Below are positions 46,054-53,875 of a DNA stretch of 64,000 nucleotides, one piece after another. The stretch is from Chryseobacterium daeguense DSM 19388 (lineage in GTDB: Bacteria > Bacteroidota > Bacteroidia > Flavobacteriales > Weeksellaceae): NCBI RefSeq assembly GCF_000430825.1, contig NZ_AUMT01000002.1, positions 124,001 to 188,000 of the forward strand, given 5' to 3'. Numbering within the stretch: position 1 is the first letter of the stretch; each line of letters begins with the position of its first letter. Below the pieces are notes generated by a model. That model saw only the letters and a list, made by a program, of their open reading frames with translations. It was not told where the DNA came from and made no database searches. A program made the translations under genes and the position numbers.

Positions 46054-46512
46054 TTATTCTTCATCGAAAGTGCCCATCACATCTTCGGCAAGGCTGGCAA
46101 AATCTTCTTCATTGATGGAAATTACCTTTTCATAAGCCTCTTTGTCCCAAATTTCGAACAATTCTCCTGCGCTTGTAATCACAATATCTTTCTGAAGATT
46201 TGCAAAATGAGTGAGATCTTTCGAAATCTGTAATCTTCCTGCATTATCCAGCTCCACTGTTTTTACTCCTGCCGTAAACATTCTAATGAAATCAGCATTC
46301 TTTTTTATGAATCTGTTTAGTTTATTAATTTTGCCCATCACTTTATCCCATGCATTCATAGGGTAGACTTCCAGGCAGGGTTGGAACACGGATCTTTTAA
46401 CTACAAAAGCCTTATCGTCAAAGTTTTCCATCTGTTTTATCAAAGATGAAGGAACTTTTAAACGGCCTTTGTCGTCTATTTTGCACTCATATGTTCCAAT
46501 GAAATTTTTCAT
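46054..46512 (-). CDS. mraZ: MraZ, transcriptional regulator of the dcw cluster
   Basis: 152 aa from ATG 46510-46512 (MKNFIGTYECKIDDKGRLKVP). It has two SpoVT-AbrB-like halves, the second with VELDNAGRLQISKDL. MraZ binds TGGGN repeats before its own gene; such boxes are present at 46546-46560. First gene of the division and cell-wall cluster. Confidence 0.94.
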   Translation of the reverse strand: MKNFIGTYECKIDDKGRLKVPSSLIKQMENFDDKAFVVKRSVFQPCLEVYPMNAWDKVMGKINKLNRFIKKNADFIRMFTAGVKTVELDNAGRLQISKDLTHFANLQKDIVITSAGELFEIWDKEAYEKVISINEEDFASLAEDVMGTFDEE

Positions 46513-46518
46513 TTGGGA

Positions 46519-46560
46519 CAAATTTATATAATAATTTCCAAAGTTTCCCACTTTTTCCCA
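46519..46560 (-). promoter_or_regulatory. dcw promoter with MraZ-type TGGGA boxes
   Basis: On the minus strand two TGGGA boxes (46556-46560 and 46546-46550) are spaced 5 nt, the known MraZ-binding layout. TAAATTTG (46519-46526) is the -7 element, only 6 nt before the mraZ ATG. The boxes cover the -33 region, so repression by MraZ is expected (inference). Confidence 0.6.
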
Positions 46561-46754
46561 CTTTTTGCCTTAATGTTAATAAGTTTTATCAAAGATTGAA
46601 TAACAGCGTGTTAATTGGTTGAATTAAAATTAGTTGCACAATGTATTATTCAGTCCATATTAAATAACCATTTAAAAAAGTCAGGAAAAAGCAGTCTGGT
46701 ATATTATTTTTATTTTAAATTAGGGTAATCAAAATATTTTTGAGGTTTAATTTG

Positions 46755-46762
46755 TATTTTTG
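46755..46762 (+). promoter_or_regulatory. Promoter -7 element of the alpha/beta hydrolase gene
   Basis: TATTTTTG matches TAnnTTTG, 22 nt before ATG 46785. It lies inside an upstream extension of the frame, so the extension is not translated. Confidence 0.5.
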
Positions 46763-46784
46763 CAAGGCTTTATTAAGGCATTAT

Positions 46785-47546
46785 ATGATATTTAGTACAA
46801 AAAAAGAAAAGAAATATACCTTTGTAGAGGCGGGAGAAGGTCATCCGTTGGTACTGTTGCACGGTTTAATGGGTGGTTTGAGTAATTTCGATAAGATGGT
46901 GGATTTTTTTTCAGACAGAGGTTTCAAAGTATATGTTCCTCAGTTGCCAATCTACGATTTGCCGGTACTCAATACCAATCTTACGACTCTAGCAAAATAT
47001 ATTATCAAATTTATAGAGAGCCATATCGAAAGTCCTGTTTCCATTGTAGGAAACTCGATGGGGGGACATATTGGGCTTATCCTGACCCTTGCAAGACCGG
47101 ATCTGGTTAAAAATCTTGTCCTTACAGGAAGCTCAGGTTTATACGAAAGAACTTTCGGAGACAGTTTTCCGAGAAAAAACGACCGTTCTTATATCAGAAA
47201 GAAAACCGAAGAGGTTTTTTATGATCCAAGTGTGGCTACCGAAGATCTTGTAGAAGAGGTTTTTTCTGTTGTAAATGACAGAATGAAGGGAATAAAAACC
47301 GTAATGCTTGCAAGAAGCGCCATTAAGCACAATATGCTTCACGATCTTCCTAAGATTAAAACACCCACGTGCCTGATCTGGGGAAGACAAGACAATGTAA
47401 CCCCTCCTGAAGTGGCAGAAGACATGCACAAGTTCATCCCGAATTCAGATTTATTCTGGATCGACAGATGTGGTCACGCAGCGATGATGGAAAAGCCAGA
47501 TGAATTCAATGAAATTCTTTACAGCTGGATAAAAGATAAAGTTTAA
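46785..47546 (+). CDS. Alpha/beta-fold hydrolase
   Basis: 253 aa from ATG 46785 (MIFSTKKEKKYTFVEAGEG). It has oxyanion LLHGLMGG, nucleophile Ser in VGNSMGGHIGL, acid in GRQDNVTP and catalytic His in DRCGHAAMMEKP. The substrate is unknown. A terminator separates it from engB. Confidence 0.9.
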   Translation: MIFSTKKEKKYTFVEAGEGHPLVLLHGLMGGLSNFDKMVDFFSDRGFKVYVPQLPIYDLPVLNTNLTTLAKYIIKFIESHIESPVSIVGNSMGGHIGLILTLARPDLVKNLVLTGSSGLYERTFGDSFPRKNDRSYIRKKTEEVFYDPSVATEDLVEEVFSVVNDRMKGIKTVMLARSAIKHNMLHDLPKIKTPTCLIWGRQDNVTPPEVAEDMHKFIPNSDLFWIDRCGHAAMMEKPDEFNEILYSWIKDKV

Positions 47547-47560
47547 ATTAAATATAAATG

Positions 47561-47589
47561 ACCATTAAGAGCTTCTTAATGGTTTGTTT
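47561..47589 (+). terminator. Terminator after the hydrolase gene
   Basis: Perfect 10-bp stem ACCATTAAGA / TCTTAATGGT with loop GCT, followed by TTGTTTTTC. Confidence 0.75.
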
Positions 47590-47609
47590 TTCTAAAAAAT
47601 ACTCAAAAA

Positions 47610-48233
47610 ATGGTTATTAAAACAGCAACGTTTGTCAAGAGCAGCGGGAAATGGCAGGACTGCCCGGAACCGAACATGCCGGAATATGCTTTTATCGGAA
47701 GGTCTAATGTGGGGAAATCATCATTGATCAACGCGATGATGAATCATAAAGATTTGGCTAAAACCTCACAGACTCCGGGTAAAACGCAGCTTATCAACCA
47801 TTTTTTGGTGAATGAACAATGGTATCTCACGGATTTGCCGGGCTACGGATACGCCAAGGTTTCAAAATCCCTTAGAAAGGATTTCGAAAAGCTGATCACC
47901 AATTATATTTTAAACAGAAGAAATCTGGTGAATCTTTTTGTTTTGGTAGATGTAAGGCATAAGCCGCAGACAATTGATCTGGAATTTATACAATGGTGCG
48001 GGGAAAGTGGTGTTCCGTTTTCTATTGTTTTTACAAAAGCTGATAAACTGAAGCCCAATGCTGTGGTCAAAAATGTGGAAGATTATAAAACGGAGCTTCA
48101 CAAAACCTGGGAAGATCTTCCGGAATTATATGTAACATCAGCTGAAAAGAAAGAGGGAGGAGATGAAATCCTGAACTTTATAGAAAAAACCAATGATTTT
48201 TTAATTAAAAACAGTGTAAGCTTCGATGAGTAA
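47610..48233 (+). CDS. engB: Ribosome biogenesis GTPase YsxC/EngB
   Basis: 207 aa with G1 GRSNVGKSSLIN, G3 DLPGYGYAKVSK and G4 TKADKLK, typical of the EngB/YihA family, which acts in large ribosomal subunit assembly. It overlaps the next gene by 8 nt. Confidence 0.95.
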   Translation: MVIKTATFVKSSGKWQDCPEPNMPEYAFIGRSNVGKSSLINAMMNHKDLAKTSQTPGKTQLINHFLVNEQWYLTDLPGYGYAKVSKSLRKDFEKLITNYILNRRNLVNLFVLVDVRHKPQTIDLEFIQWCGESGVPFSIVFTKADKLKPNAVVKNVEDYKTELHKTWEDLPELYVTSAEKKEGGDEILNFIEKTNDFLIKNSVSFDE

Positions 48234-48675
48234 TATTGTTTGGAAAATTAAAACCTTTGAAGAGCTTACTGTTCCGGAATTGTATTCTTTTTTAAAAGCA
48301 AGAATCGATGTTTTTGTGATAGAGCAGAATTGTCCATATCCGGATCTGGATAATTATGACCAAAAAGCAATTCATATCTGGGCAGAAGAAAACGGGGAAG
48401 TTCTGGCGTACTGCAGGGTTTTTGATAAAGGAATAAAATATGATGAAACTTCCATCGGAAGGGTGCTGACAACAGAAGCAGCAAGAGGCAGGAGCTTGGG
48501 GAAACAGTTGATACAATATGCTGTAGAAACCATAGAAAATCGTTTTCATACCCCTGAAATAAGGATTTCTGCGCAGGATTATCTGCTGAAATTTTATTCT
48601 GATTTCGGATTTACAGATACCGGCAAAAAATACCTGGAAGATGATATTCCGCACACGGAAATGGTTAGAAAATAA
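48226..48675 (+). CDS. ElaA-like GNAT acetyltransferase
   Basis: 149 aa with the ElaA N-terminal pattern ELYSFLKARIDVFVIEQNCPYPDLD and acetyl-CoA loop GRVLTTEAARGRSLGKQL. It overlaps engB by 8 nt, so it is translationally coupled. Substrate unknown. Confidence 0.9.
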   Translation: MSNIVWKIKTFEELTVPELYSFLKARIDVFVIEQNCPYPDLDNYDQKAIHIWAEENGEVLAYCRVFDKGIKYDETSIGRVLTTEAARGRSLGKQLIQYAVETIENRFHTPEIRISAQDYLLKFYSDFGFTDTGKKYLEDDIPHTEMVRK

Positions 48676-48677
48676 AG

Positions 48678-48708
48678 AAAGCGAAGAAATTAATTCTTCG
48701 CTTTTTTG
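48678..48708. terminator. Bidirectional terminator between elaA-like gene and the vWA lipoprotein
   Basis: AAAGCGAAGAA (48678-48688) pairs with TTCTTCGCTTT (48694-48704). It closes the plus-strand engB unit and the eight-gene minus-strand operon. Confidence 0.75.
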
Positions 48709-48730
48709 TAGATAAATATGTTGAGTGTTT

Positions 48731-49621
48731 TTATTTATTACCGGAAATGGCTTTTAAAATAATAGGTTCAAGGTTGGACGGCAGATCAGCAGATTTTATC
48801 TGATAATGTTTGATTTTCATTTCTTTAAACCAATTTTCCCAGTATTCTTTGATGATATCGCCTTCGAAAGGATTGCCTTTTGCGGGGTTAATACCCAAAA
48901 CAATCACTTCAAGATTTTCCAGATCATCATTTGCTTTAATAAACCCTAAAGCGTTATCATTTATTTTTGCTTTAAAATCAGAAGAATTAAGCTTTAATGA
49001 TTTGATTAGCTCCGGTGTGAGAAAAGATGTCTTTTTGCCCTCGGAAATTTTTGAATCTTTATGATAAATGTAGCCGTCTGTTAAAATAAAAAGGATATTT
49101 CTGTGGTTGTCTTTTATACAATAATCTTTCACTTTATTTTTGAAGAATTCCCAGATATCAGAACCAATATACTGATTGTCCCTGATTGCCGACTGATAGA
49201 TCTGTGATGGTAAGGTTGAATATTTTTTATCAACCAGATCAATATTGTCCTTCGTAGTATTTTTATCAAAAGAAACCCTGAGCTCTTTCGTGAGCTCATT
49301 CATTTTAGGATCAGATGGTTCCGGATTGAAGAAAACCTGCATCTGATCATTAAGCTGGATCACTTTTTTAGTTTTGATATGGTCTAAAAAACCTTTGTCA
49401 ATAGATTTTATATATTCAATATCTCGCTGGAAAAATTCCATGGTGGGATTTGCGTTTTTTTCCGGATCAATTCTGTCTGAAAGATCAATCAATATACTGA
49501 TGTTCAGATTTTTTGAACTGGAAGAGCTGTGCGGTACAGTTGCCTCCGCTGTTTTTTCCGCAGGTTTGCCACATTGGATAAAAATCGCGGAAGCCATTAA
49601 GAAATATAATATTTTTTTCAT
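48731..49621 (-). CDS. vWA-like lipoprotein (last gene of the 48.7-53.7 kb operon)
   Basis: 296 aa with lipobox AIFIQC, a Ser-rich spacer, then a von Willebrand A-like fold: ISILIDLSDRI (Asp and Ser of a MIDAS-like site) near residue 45 and ILFILTDGYIY near 178. The MIDAS motif is imperfect (DLSDR instead of DxSxS). Envelope-attached, metal-dependent protein binding is inferred. It starts 7 nt after the coiled-coil membrane protein gene. Confidence 0.65.
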   Translation of the reverse strand: MKKILYFLMASAIFIQCGKPAEKTAEATVPHSSSSSKNLNISILIDLSDRIDPEKNANPTMEFFQRDIEYIKSIDKGFLDHIKTKKVIQLNDQMQVFFNPEPSDPKMNELTKELRVSFDKNTTKDNIDLVDKKYSTLPSQIYQSAIRDNQYIGSDIWEFFKNKVKDYCIKDNHRNILFILTDGYIYHKDSKISEGKKTSFLTPELIKSLKLNSSDFKAKINDNALGFIKANDDLENLEVIVLGINPAKGNPFEGDIIKEYWENWFKEMKIKHYQIKSADLPSNLEPIILKAISGNK

Positions 49622-49628
49622 GGTGTTT

Positions 49629-50975
49629 TTATAAGATTGACATATATACGGAGTTCTGACTGTCGGAATTAGCGCCTACCTTGTTCAGGTTGTAGATGTA
49701 CTGCTTTTTACATTCTTCTATAATGTCTTGCTTGACAGGATGGGACACCGCAAGCTTTTCATTAACGAAAGTAATCCAGCCCTGCATATATTCGGAAGCA
49801 TGCAGTTGATAATCTTTGGTGGGAATTATTGTTCCATCGATGATGTTCTGGAGCTCTTCTATTCTGCCTTTTGCTTTTGCAATGAGCTCCTTGATGCTTC
49901 CTATACTGTTTCTAACCTCTTCTTTCTGTTTTTCGAGGTCCTGAATTTTTTCCTGGTAGACCAAAATATCTTTTTGCCTTTTCGACTGCTCATGCTTAAT
50001 TTTATCTTTTTCTCTGTGCTCTTTCATCACAAAATCAAAAACAAGGCCCCAGATGATATACACAATGAACCCGGCGAAAATAATTCCCCAAAACTGATTC
50101 TTTGTAAAAGCAATAGAAAGATCAAAAGGAGGGGAGTTGAAAGTTTTATTTAATTCGTATAATTTTGATTCTATTTCATAGGCAAGAATAGCATCAAACA
50201 TAAAAGTTATCATAAAAAGGAGCGCTACTTTAGAATAATTAACGAAGCTTTTGTTTTCTCCAAACATATGGATAAGATATCCCAAACCCAAAAATACGAA
50301 AGGAATAAGAGTCACGAATGCCCCTTCCAGAGGACCTTCGGCCCAAGCCTTGTTGAAAGCCTGTGCATCCAGAACGCTTTGTATAATATTTCCGTTGGCA
50401 TCAAAGCTTTTAAAAAAAGCTGAGTATGAAGTCGAAATATAAAATGTAAAAAGGTATAAGCTAATTGGTATCAAAATAATTAAACCAATCCAAAACTTTG
50501 TGGAAGCACCTTTTGTGGCTTTTACATTATAAGTTTCGGGATTCCTTGGAAGATCATTGATTTCAAATTTTATCTTTTCAATGGTATCCTGAACGGTTGC
50601 TATATCATCCCCAATGTTTTTTAGCTGGTCTTCTTTATTATCCAAAGAAACGGTAAGGCCTTTTATCTCTGTTTCCTTGTTTTTCTGTTCGTTAAGGTAA
50701 GGCTCTTTTAGCTTATTCTGCTTTTCACCGAGCTGTTTTTCTTCGTTTTGAAATTTTGAATAAATGGCATCAAGACAAATTGACAATGCGGTATGATTTC
50801 CACTGTTCCTGGAGCTGTCTCTATAGCCGTTTTCATGATAAGATCTTTTTCTGCTTTCTTCAGTAGATTCCGCATCCGGTTCTGTTTCAAATCTTATGGG
50901 TTCGTCTTTAGGCTCTTCGATGGGAACCGGCTTTAGTCTGAAAAGGGTTTTTAGGTTATTGGTCATTGCATTCAT
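49629..50975 (-). CDS. Coiled-coil membrane protein of unknown function
   Basis: 448 aa. An acidic Pro/Glu-rich start, a long coiled coil (residues about 75-150), four to five membrane helices (IGLIILIPISLYLFTFYI; GAFVTLIPFVFLGLGYLI; VALLFMITFMFDAIL; FWGIIFAGFIVYIIWGLVF), a second coiled coil (about 315-380) and a C-terminal soluble tail. No known family. Twin coiled coils around a membrane core suggest a complex-forming scaffold, perhaps with the TerB-like and vWA-like products next to it. Confidence 0.65.
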   Translation of the reverse strand: MNAMTNNLKTLFRLKPVPIEEPKDEPIRFETEPDAESTEESRKRSYHENGYRDSSRNSGNHTALSICLDAIYSKFQNEEKQLGEKQNKLKEPYLNEQKNKETEIKGLTVSLDNKEDQLKNIGDDIATVQDTIEKIKFEINDLPRNPETYNVKATKGASTKFWIGLIILIPISLYLFTFYISTSYSAFFKSFDANGNIIQSVLDAQAFNKAWAEGPLEGAFVTLIPFVFLGLGYLIHMFGENKSFVNYSKVALLFMITFMFDAILAYEIESKLYELNKTFNSPPFDLSIAFTKNQFWGIIFAGFIVYIIWGLVFDFVMKEHREKDKIKHEQSKRQKDILVYQEKIQDLEKQKEEVRNSIGSIKELIAKAKGRIEELQNIIDGTIIPTKDYQLHASEYMQGWITFVNEKLAVSHPVKQDIIEECKKQYIYNLNKVGANSDSQNSVYMSIL

Positions 50976-50981
50976 GATTAA

Positions 50982-51389
50982 TTAATTTTTTAAGTCATTA
51001 AGAATATCTGTTTTAGTTTTTCCCTGTTTTACGGCCTCGATAAAATAATCGGCAATATCTTTTACATTTTCTTCCAGGAAATCAAACATAGCCACATATT
51101 TTTGTAGTGCTGAATATTCATTTTCTGAAACCACGCCATCTGCCCAGATCATTACGGTGAGATCAAAAAGAGATTCTACTTTTTCTTCAATGGTTTGTGG
51201 AATTAAAGGTTTTGAATTGATGGGATTGAGAAGAATTTCGTCCAGATTTTTTGCGGAAATTCCTCTTTCTTCGGCTGTTTTATAAAGCATTTTGAGCTCA
51301 AGCGGGCTAAAATCTTCATCACAGATAGCCATTTGATAAAGTCTTAAAAAATGGGCTTTAAGATTTTCAGGGATTATTGTTGTTTCCAT
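50982..51389 (-). CDS. TerB-like protein
   Basis: 135 aa, all helical. It resembles TerB/TerB-like domains through two acidic repeats, CDEDFSPLELKMLYKTAEERG and WADGVVSENEYSALQKY. TerB domains occur in tellurite/stress and phage-inhibition operons, often with vWA and membrane proteins, as in this operon. Assignment by pattern only. The 3' end of the upstream DUF6804-like gene overlaps it by 23 nt. Confidence 0.6.
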   Translation of the reverse strand: METTIIPENLKAHFLRLYQMAICDEDFSPLELKMLYKTAEERGISAKNLDEILLNPINSKPLIPQTIEEKVESLFDLTVMIWADGVVSENEYSALQKYVAMFDFLEENVKDIADYFIEAVKQGKTKTDILNDLKN

Positions 51390-51756
51390 AGTTTTTATTG
51401 ATTATTCGGTCTCTTGTTTTGGAGATTTCCTGATGTTTGATATCAATGGTTTCGGGTTCTTTTGGTTTCTTTTTGGGGATTAAAGTGTAGAAATAGTATA
51501 AGAATAAAAGCCCGACAATAATATCTGCTATAATCCAAATCGGTTTTAAATAAAGATAAACCGGAAAGACAGGATTGAATAGGATTAAGATTAATAAAAA
51601 GGCAATAAACCAAAAGCTTCTGCTTCGAAATTCATTGACAATGATAACTAAAGCCATAAAGGAGACTATAATCCTCAGGAAAGTATAGTAACCGTAAGGC
51701 AGCTCGAAAATGCCGATAAAGCACAGCAATGCCGCTATGATGATGAGGTATTTCAT
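51367..51756 (-). CDS. Small membrane protein, DUF6804-like
   Basis: 129 aa with four hydrophobic helices (first: YLIIIAALLCFIGIF) and a charged tail ending in NKNYGNNNNP. Similar to short DUF6804 membrane proteins as I recall them. Function unknown; coupled to the TerB-like gene by a 23-nt overlap. Confidence 0.6.
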   Translation of the reverse strand: MKYLIIIAALLCFIGIFELPYGYYTFLRIIVSFMALVIIVNEFRSRSFWFIAFLLILILFNPVFPVYLYLKPIWIIADIIVGLLFLYYFYTLIPKKKPKEPETIDIKHQEISKTRDRIINKNYGNNNNP

Positions 51757-51785
51757 GATTATTAGTTTTTAGTCGGGCTTTAGGT

Positions 51786-52091
51786 TTAATTACATCCTAA
51801 ACAGTAGGATCTGTCTACATATTCTTTACTGTTTCCTGAATAATAGTAACATCCACCTCTTGGGCCAACAATAAGTTCATGACCATTGTAAGTACATCCT
51901 TTACTTCTGGAATGTGATCGTGAACTTCTGGATTTGCTTCTTTTGCTTTTTCTGTGTTTTTTACCTTTGCTTTTCTTTGGTTTTTTTGTTGAAAGCTCTG
52001 TGGTAGAAGCGGTATTGTTCGTTGAAGCTGAAATAGTAGCTGGTAGTAATACGCCTAAACTTAATAGACTTGCAAATAGTAGTTTTTTCAT
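51786..52091 (-). CDS. Secreted basic peptide with Cys-rich GPRGGCYY end module
   Basis: 101 aa: a signal peptide (LLFASLLSLGVLLPATISA), a Thr/Ser-rich start, a strongly basic stretch of Lys/Arg/Ser (KKPKKSKGKKHRKSKRSKS), and a C-terminal module CTYNGHELIVGPRGGCYYY ending with three further Cys-containing turns (YCLGCN). Comparable GPRGGCYY...YVDRS modules end other Bacteroidota proteins, sometimes nucleases (from memory). The basic part could bind DNA or polyanions outside the cytoplasm (inference). Confidence 0.6.
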   Translation of the reverse strand: MKKLLFASLLSLGVLLPATISASTNNTASTTELSTKKPKKSKGKKHRKSKRSKSRSSRSHSRSKGCTYNGHELIVGPRGGCYYYSGNSKEYVDRSYCLGCN

Positions 52092-52104
52092 GGTTGATTA
52101 TTTA

Positions 52105-53175
52105 TTAATTATAGTTTTCTAAAGTCTGATGAAGCTGATTTCTGAAATTATAGATTTCATCAAGGTTATTCAACAGCACTTTTTCTCCCGATTCTTTACC
52201 GTTATGAAAGGTTTCCAGATATTTATTTGAGGTGTTAAAATGTAGTCTGCAAAGTGGTTTTCTGTTGTTGTCATCCAATAAAATCCCAAAATAGGACAGA
52301 GTATCTCTGTAAGCAATCCTTGCAGAAGGAATTTTTTCTCTCAGAATAGCTTTTACAATCTGGAATCCTTCTAATTCTTCTTCCGTGGTTACGATTTTAG
52401 AATCATTGTTTTCGTCAATAGGTTGTGAGGCTTTTACGTCATCTTCCCGCTTTTCAATCTGCTCATTAATGCTTAATGCAGATTTGAGCCTGAAACTGAT
52501 GGATTCATTAATAGAGGTTATTAATGCTTTCTTTGCATATTCTTTAAAAGAAACCATCCGGTTTGCTGTTAAGGGTTTTTCAAAAAAGCGGTTTACCAAA
52601 AGCTTTACCAATTCATCAGATGGGTTTTCGATTTCTTTTTCGAATTCTTTTCTGATAGCTTTGATGTATTTTAATGCTTCTGCGGAATCCAGGATACTTT
52701 CCAGATTATAATCTTTCTTGGTAAAGCTTTCCAGAATTTTGATAGAGCTGTCTTTTAAGTCTTCAATATTAATTGTGAAAAATGGTTTTTCGTCCATAAT
52801 ATTCGGTTTTTCAAGATCGGTATAGAAATTATAAACGATACCATTAGTAAGAACACCGAATCTTGTTTTAGAAACATGATAATACCTGTGAAGCTGGGAG
52901 TTATGAGCATCTGCACTTTCTTTCCAGTGCTTGCATTCGATGATAAAAATAGGTTCGTCATTATTTTTGATCACGTAATCTACCTTTTCGCCTTTTTTTG
53001 TTCCAATGTCACAGACATGTTCAGGAACAACTTCTGTGGGATTAAAAATATCATATCCTAAAATTTGTATGAAAGGCATTACAAAAGCATTTTTCGTTGC
53101 CTCTTCAGTGGTAATCTGATCTTTTAAGCCTACCACTTTTTGGTGTAACTGCTCAAGTTTAATTTTAAGATCCAT
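52105..53175 (-). CDS. Stand-alone HsdR-N-like (type I restriction enzyme R N-terminal) nuclease-fold protein
   Basis: 356 aa. Residues 1-150 resemble the HsdR N-terminal PD-(D/E)xK domain: NAFVMPFIQILGYDIFNPTEV, the Asp in KVDYVI and the E-x-K motif in FIIECKHW. The helicase motor of HsdR is absent. The C-terminal 100 residues form a second unassigned domain (RIAYRDTLSYFGILLDDNNRKPLCRLHF). No methylase or specificity gene is near, so it is not a type I system. Catalytic residues look intact; substrate unknown. Confidence 0.75.
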   Translation of the reverse strand: MDLKIKLEQLHQKVVGLKDQITTEEATKNAFVMPFIQILGYDIFNPTEVVPEHVCDIGTKKGEKVDYVIKNNDEPIFIIECKHWKESADAHNSQLHRYYHVSKTRFGVLTNGIVYNFYTDLEKPNIMDEKPFFTINIEDLKDSSIKILESFTKKDYNLESILDSAEALKYIKAIRKEFEKEIENPSDELVKLLVNRFFEKPLTANRMVSFKEYAKKALITSINESISFRLKSALSINEQIEKREDDVKASQPIDENNDSKIVTTEEELEGFQIVKAILREKIPSARIAYRDTLSYFGILLDDNNRKPLCRLHFNTSNKYLETFHNGKESGEKVLLNNLDEIYNFRNQLHQTLENYN

Positions 53176-53179
53176 TGTT

Positions 53180-53518
53180 TTAATTTTTTAGGGTTTCGTC
53201 AACAATTTCTGCTAGTGGAGCATTAGATTTTACGGAATGAATTCCATTCTCCATTGCTGTTTTGGAACTGAAATATTGGCTTTTTCCGATGATTTCACCA
53301 TTCCTGGCTTTCAAAACAAAATAATTTTTACCATTTATGGCAACCCTTCTGTCGTATCTGGAATCGTCCTGAGAATTCATTCTCACGGATTCAATTCCTT
53401 TGTGACAGGAAGCTTTTTGAACATAGCCTTCACGGGTTAAAATAATTTCACCGTTTCCGGATTTTAAATTAAATTGATACTCATTATTGATTCTTTGAGT
53501 AATTACAAATTTTCCCAT
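53180..53518 (-). CDS. YegP/DUF1508 family protein
   Basis: 112 aa from ATG 53516-53518 (MGKFVITQRINNEYQF); a GTG at 53539 would extend into the upstream gene. Two DUF1508 repeats are visible: FNLKSGNGEIILTREGY...KGIESVR and FVLKARNGEIIGKSQYFSSKTAMENGIHSV. Small soluble proteins of unknown role. Gaps of 5 nt (upstream) and 4 nt (downstream) place it inside the operon. Confidence 0.8.
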   Translation of the reverse strand: MGKFVITQRINNEYQFNLKSGNGEIILTREGYVQKASCHKGIESVRMNSQDDSRYDRRVAINGKNYFVLKARNGEIIGKSQYFSSKTAMENGIHSVKSNAPLAEIVDETLKN

Positions 53519-53523
53519 GGTTG

Positions 53524-53730
53524 TTATTTTGTGTGACACTCATTTGAACATGTTTTGCAGCCGTTCGATTGTTTATAATCCTTTTTAGCTTCTTTCACTG
53601 CATCACTGCAGGATGAGAATTGACCCAAGTATTTTCTATTCTCAGTGTTTGGTAGAAAAATACAATATTCGTCATGCACTTCATGATCTCCATTACTTTG
53701 CGCTTTTTTGTTTACATAATACTTTTTCAT
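53524..53730 (-). CDS. Small Cys-rich protein (first gene of the operon)
   Basis: 68 aa with NGDHEVHDEYCIFLPN and a C-terminal CKTCSNECHTK. Four Cys plus several His residues suggest a metal-binding or redox fold. Similar short proteins occur in diverse bacteria, often unannotated. It starts 27 nt after a -7 element with an upstream palindrome and so leads the eight-gene operon. Confidence 0.65.
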   Translation of the reverse strand: MKKYYVNKKAQSNGDHEVHDEYCIFLPNTENRKYLGQFSSCSDAVKEAKKDYKQSNGCKTCSNECHTK

Positions 53731-53757
53731 AGCATTTAATTTTTTCTTTTAACACTC

Positions 53758-53802
53758 CAAAAGTATAACCCTTTCATAACCAATCCTTACGGGAAACCGT
53801 AA
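53758..53802 (-). promoter_or_regulatory. Promoter of the eight-gene operon with palindromic operator (site 1)
   Basis: On the minus strand TACTTTTG (53758-53765) is a TAnnTTTG match. Exactly 25 nt separate its TTTG from the inverted repeat TTACGG-GAAA-CCGTAA (53787-53802, plus-strand reading). This is the position of a class II activator. The same motif and spacing recur at 56827 and, nearly, at 54637. Confidence 0.6.
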
Positions 53803-53811
53803 AACCAGCAA

Positions 53812-53847
53812 AAAATAAAAAACCTTTCAAAATTTTTTGAAAGGTTA
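53812..53847 (-). terminator. Terminator of the response-regulator gene
   Basis: AACCTTTCAA (53821-53830) pairs with TTGAAAGGTT (53837-53846); on the minus strand a T-run follows. It separates the two-component genes from the operon. Confidence 0.75.
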
Positions 53848-53875
53848 TAATAAAATAAGAATGGAAAATTTATTT

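Noticed and set aside
46513..46551. Upstream start for mraZ
   Set aside because: It would place the -7 element and one MraZ box inside the coding region.
46740..46784. Upstream start for the alpha/beta hydrolase
   Set aside because: The -7 element at 46755-46762 lies inside the extension, so it cannot be transcribed.
52105..53175. Complete type I restriction-modification system
   Set aside because: Only an HsdR-N-like domain is present; no helicase motor, HsdM or HsdS is encoded nearby.
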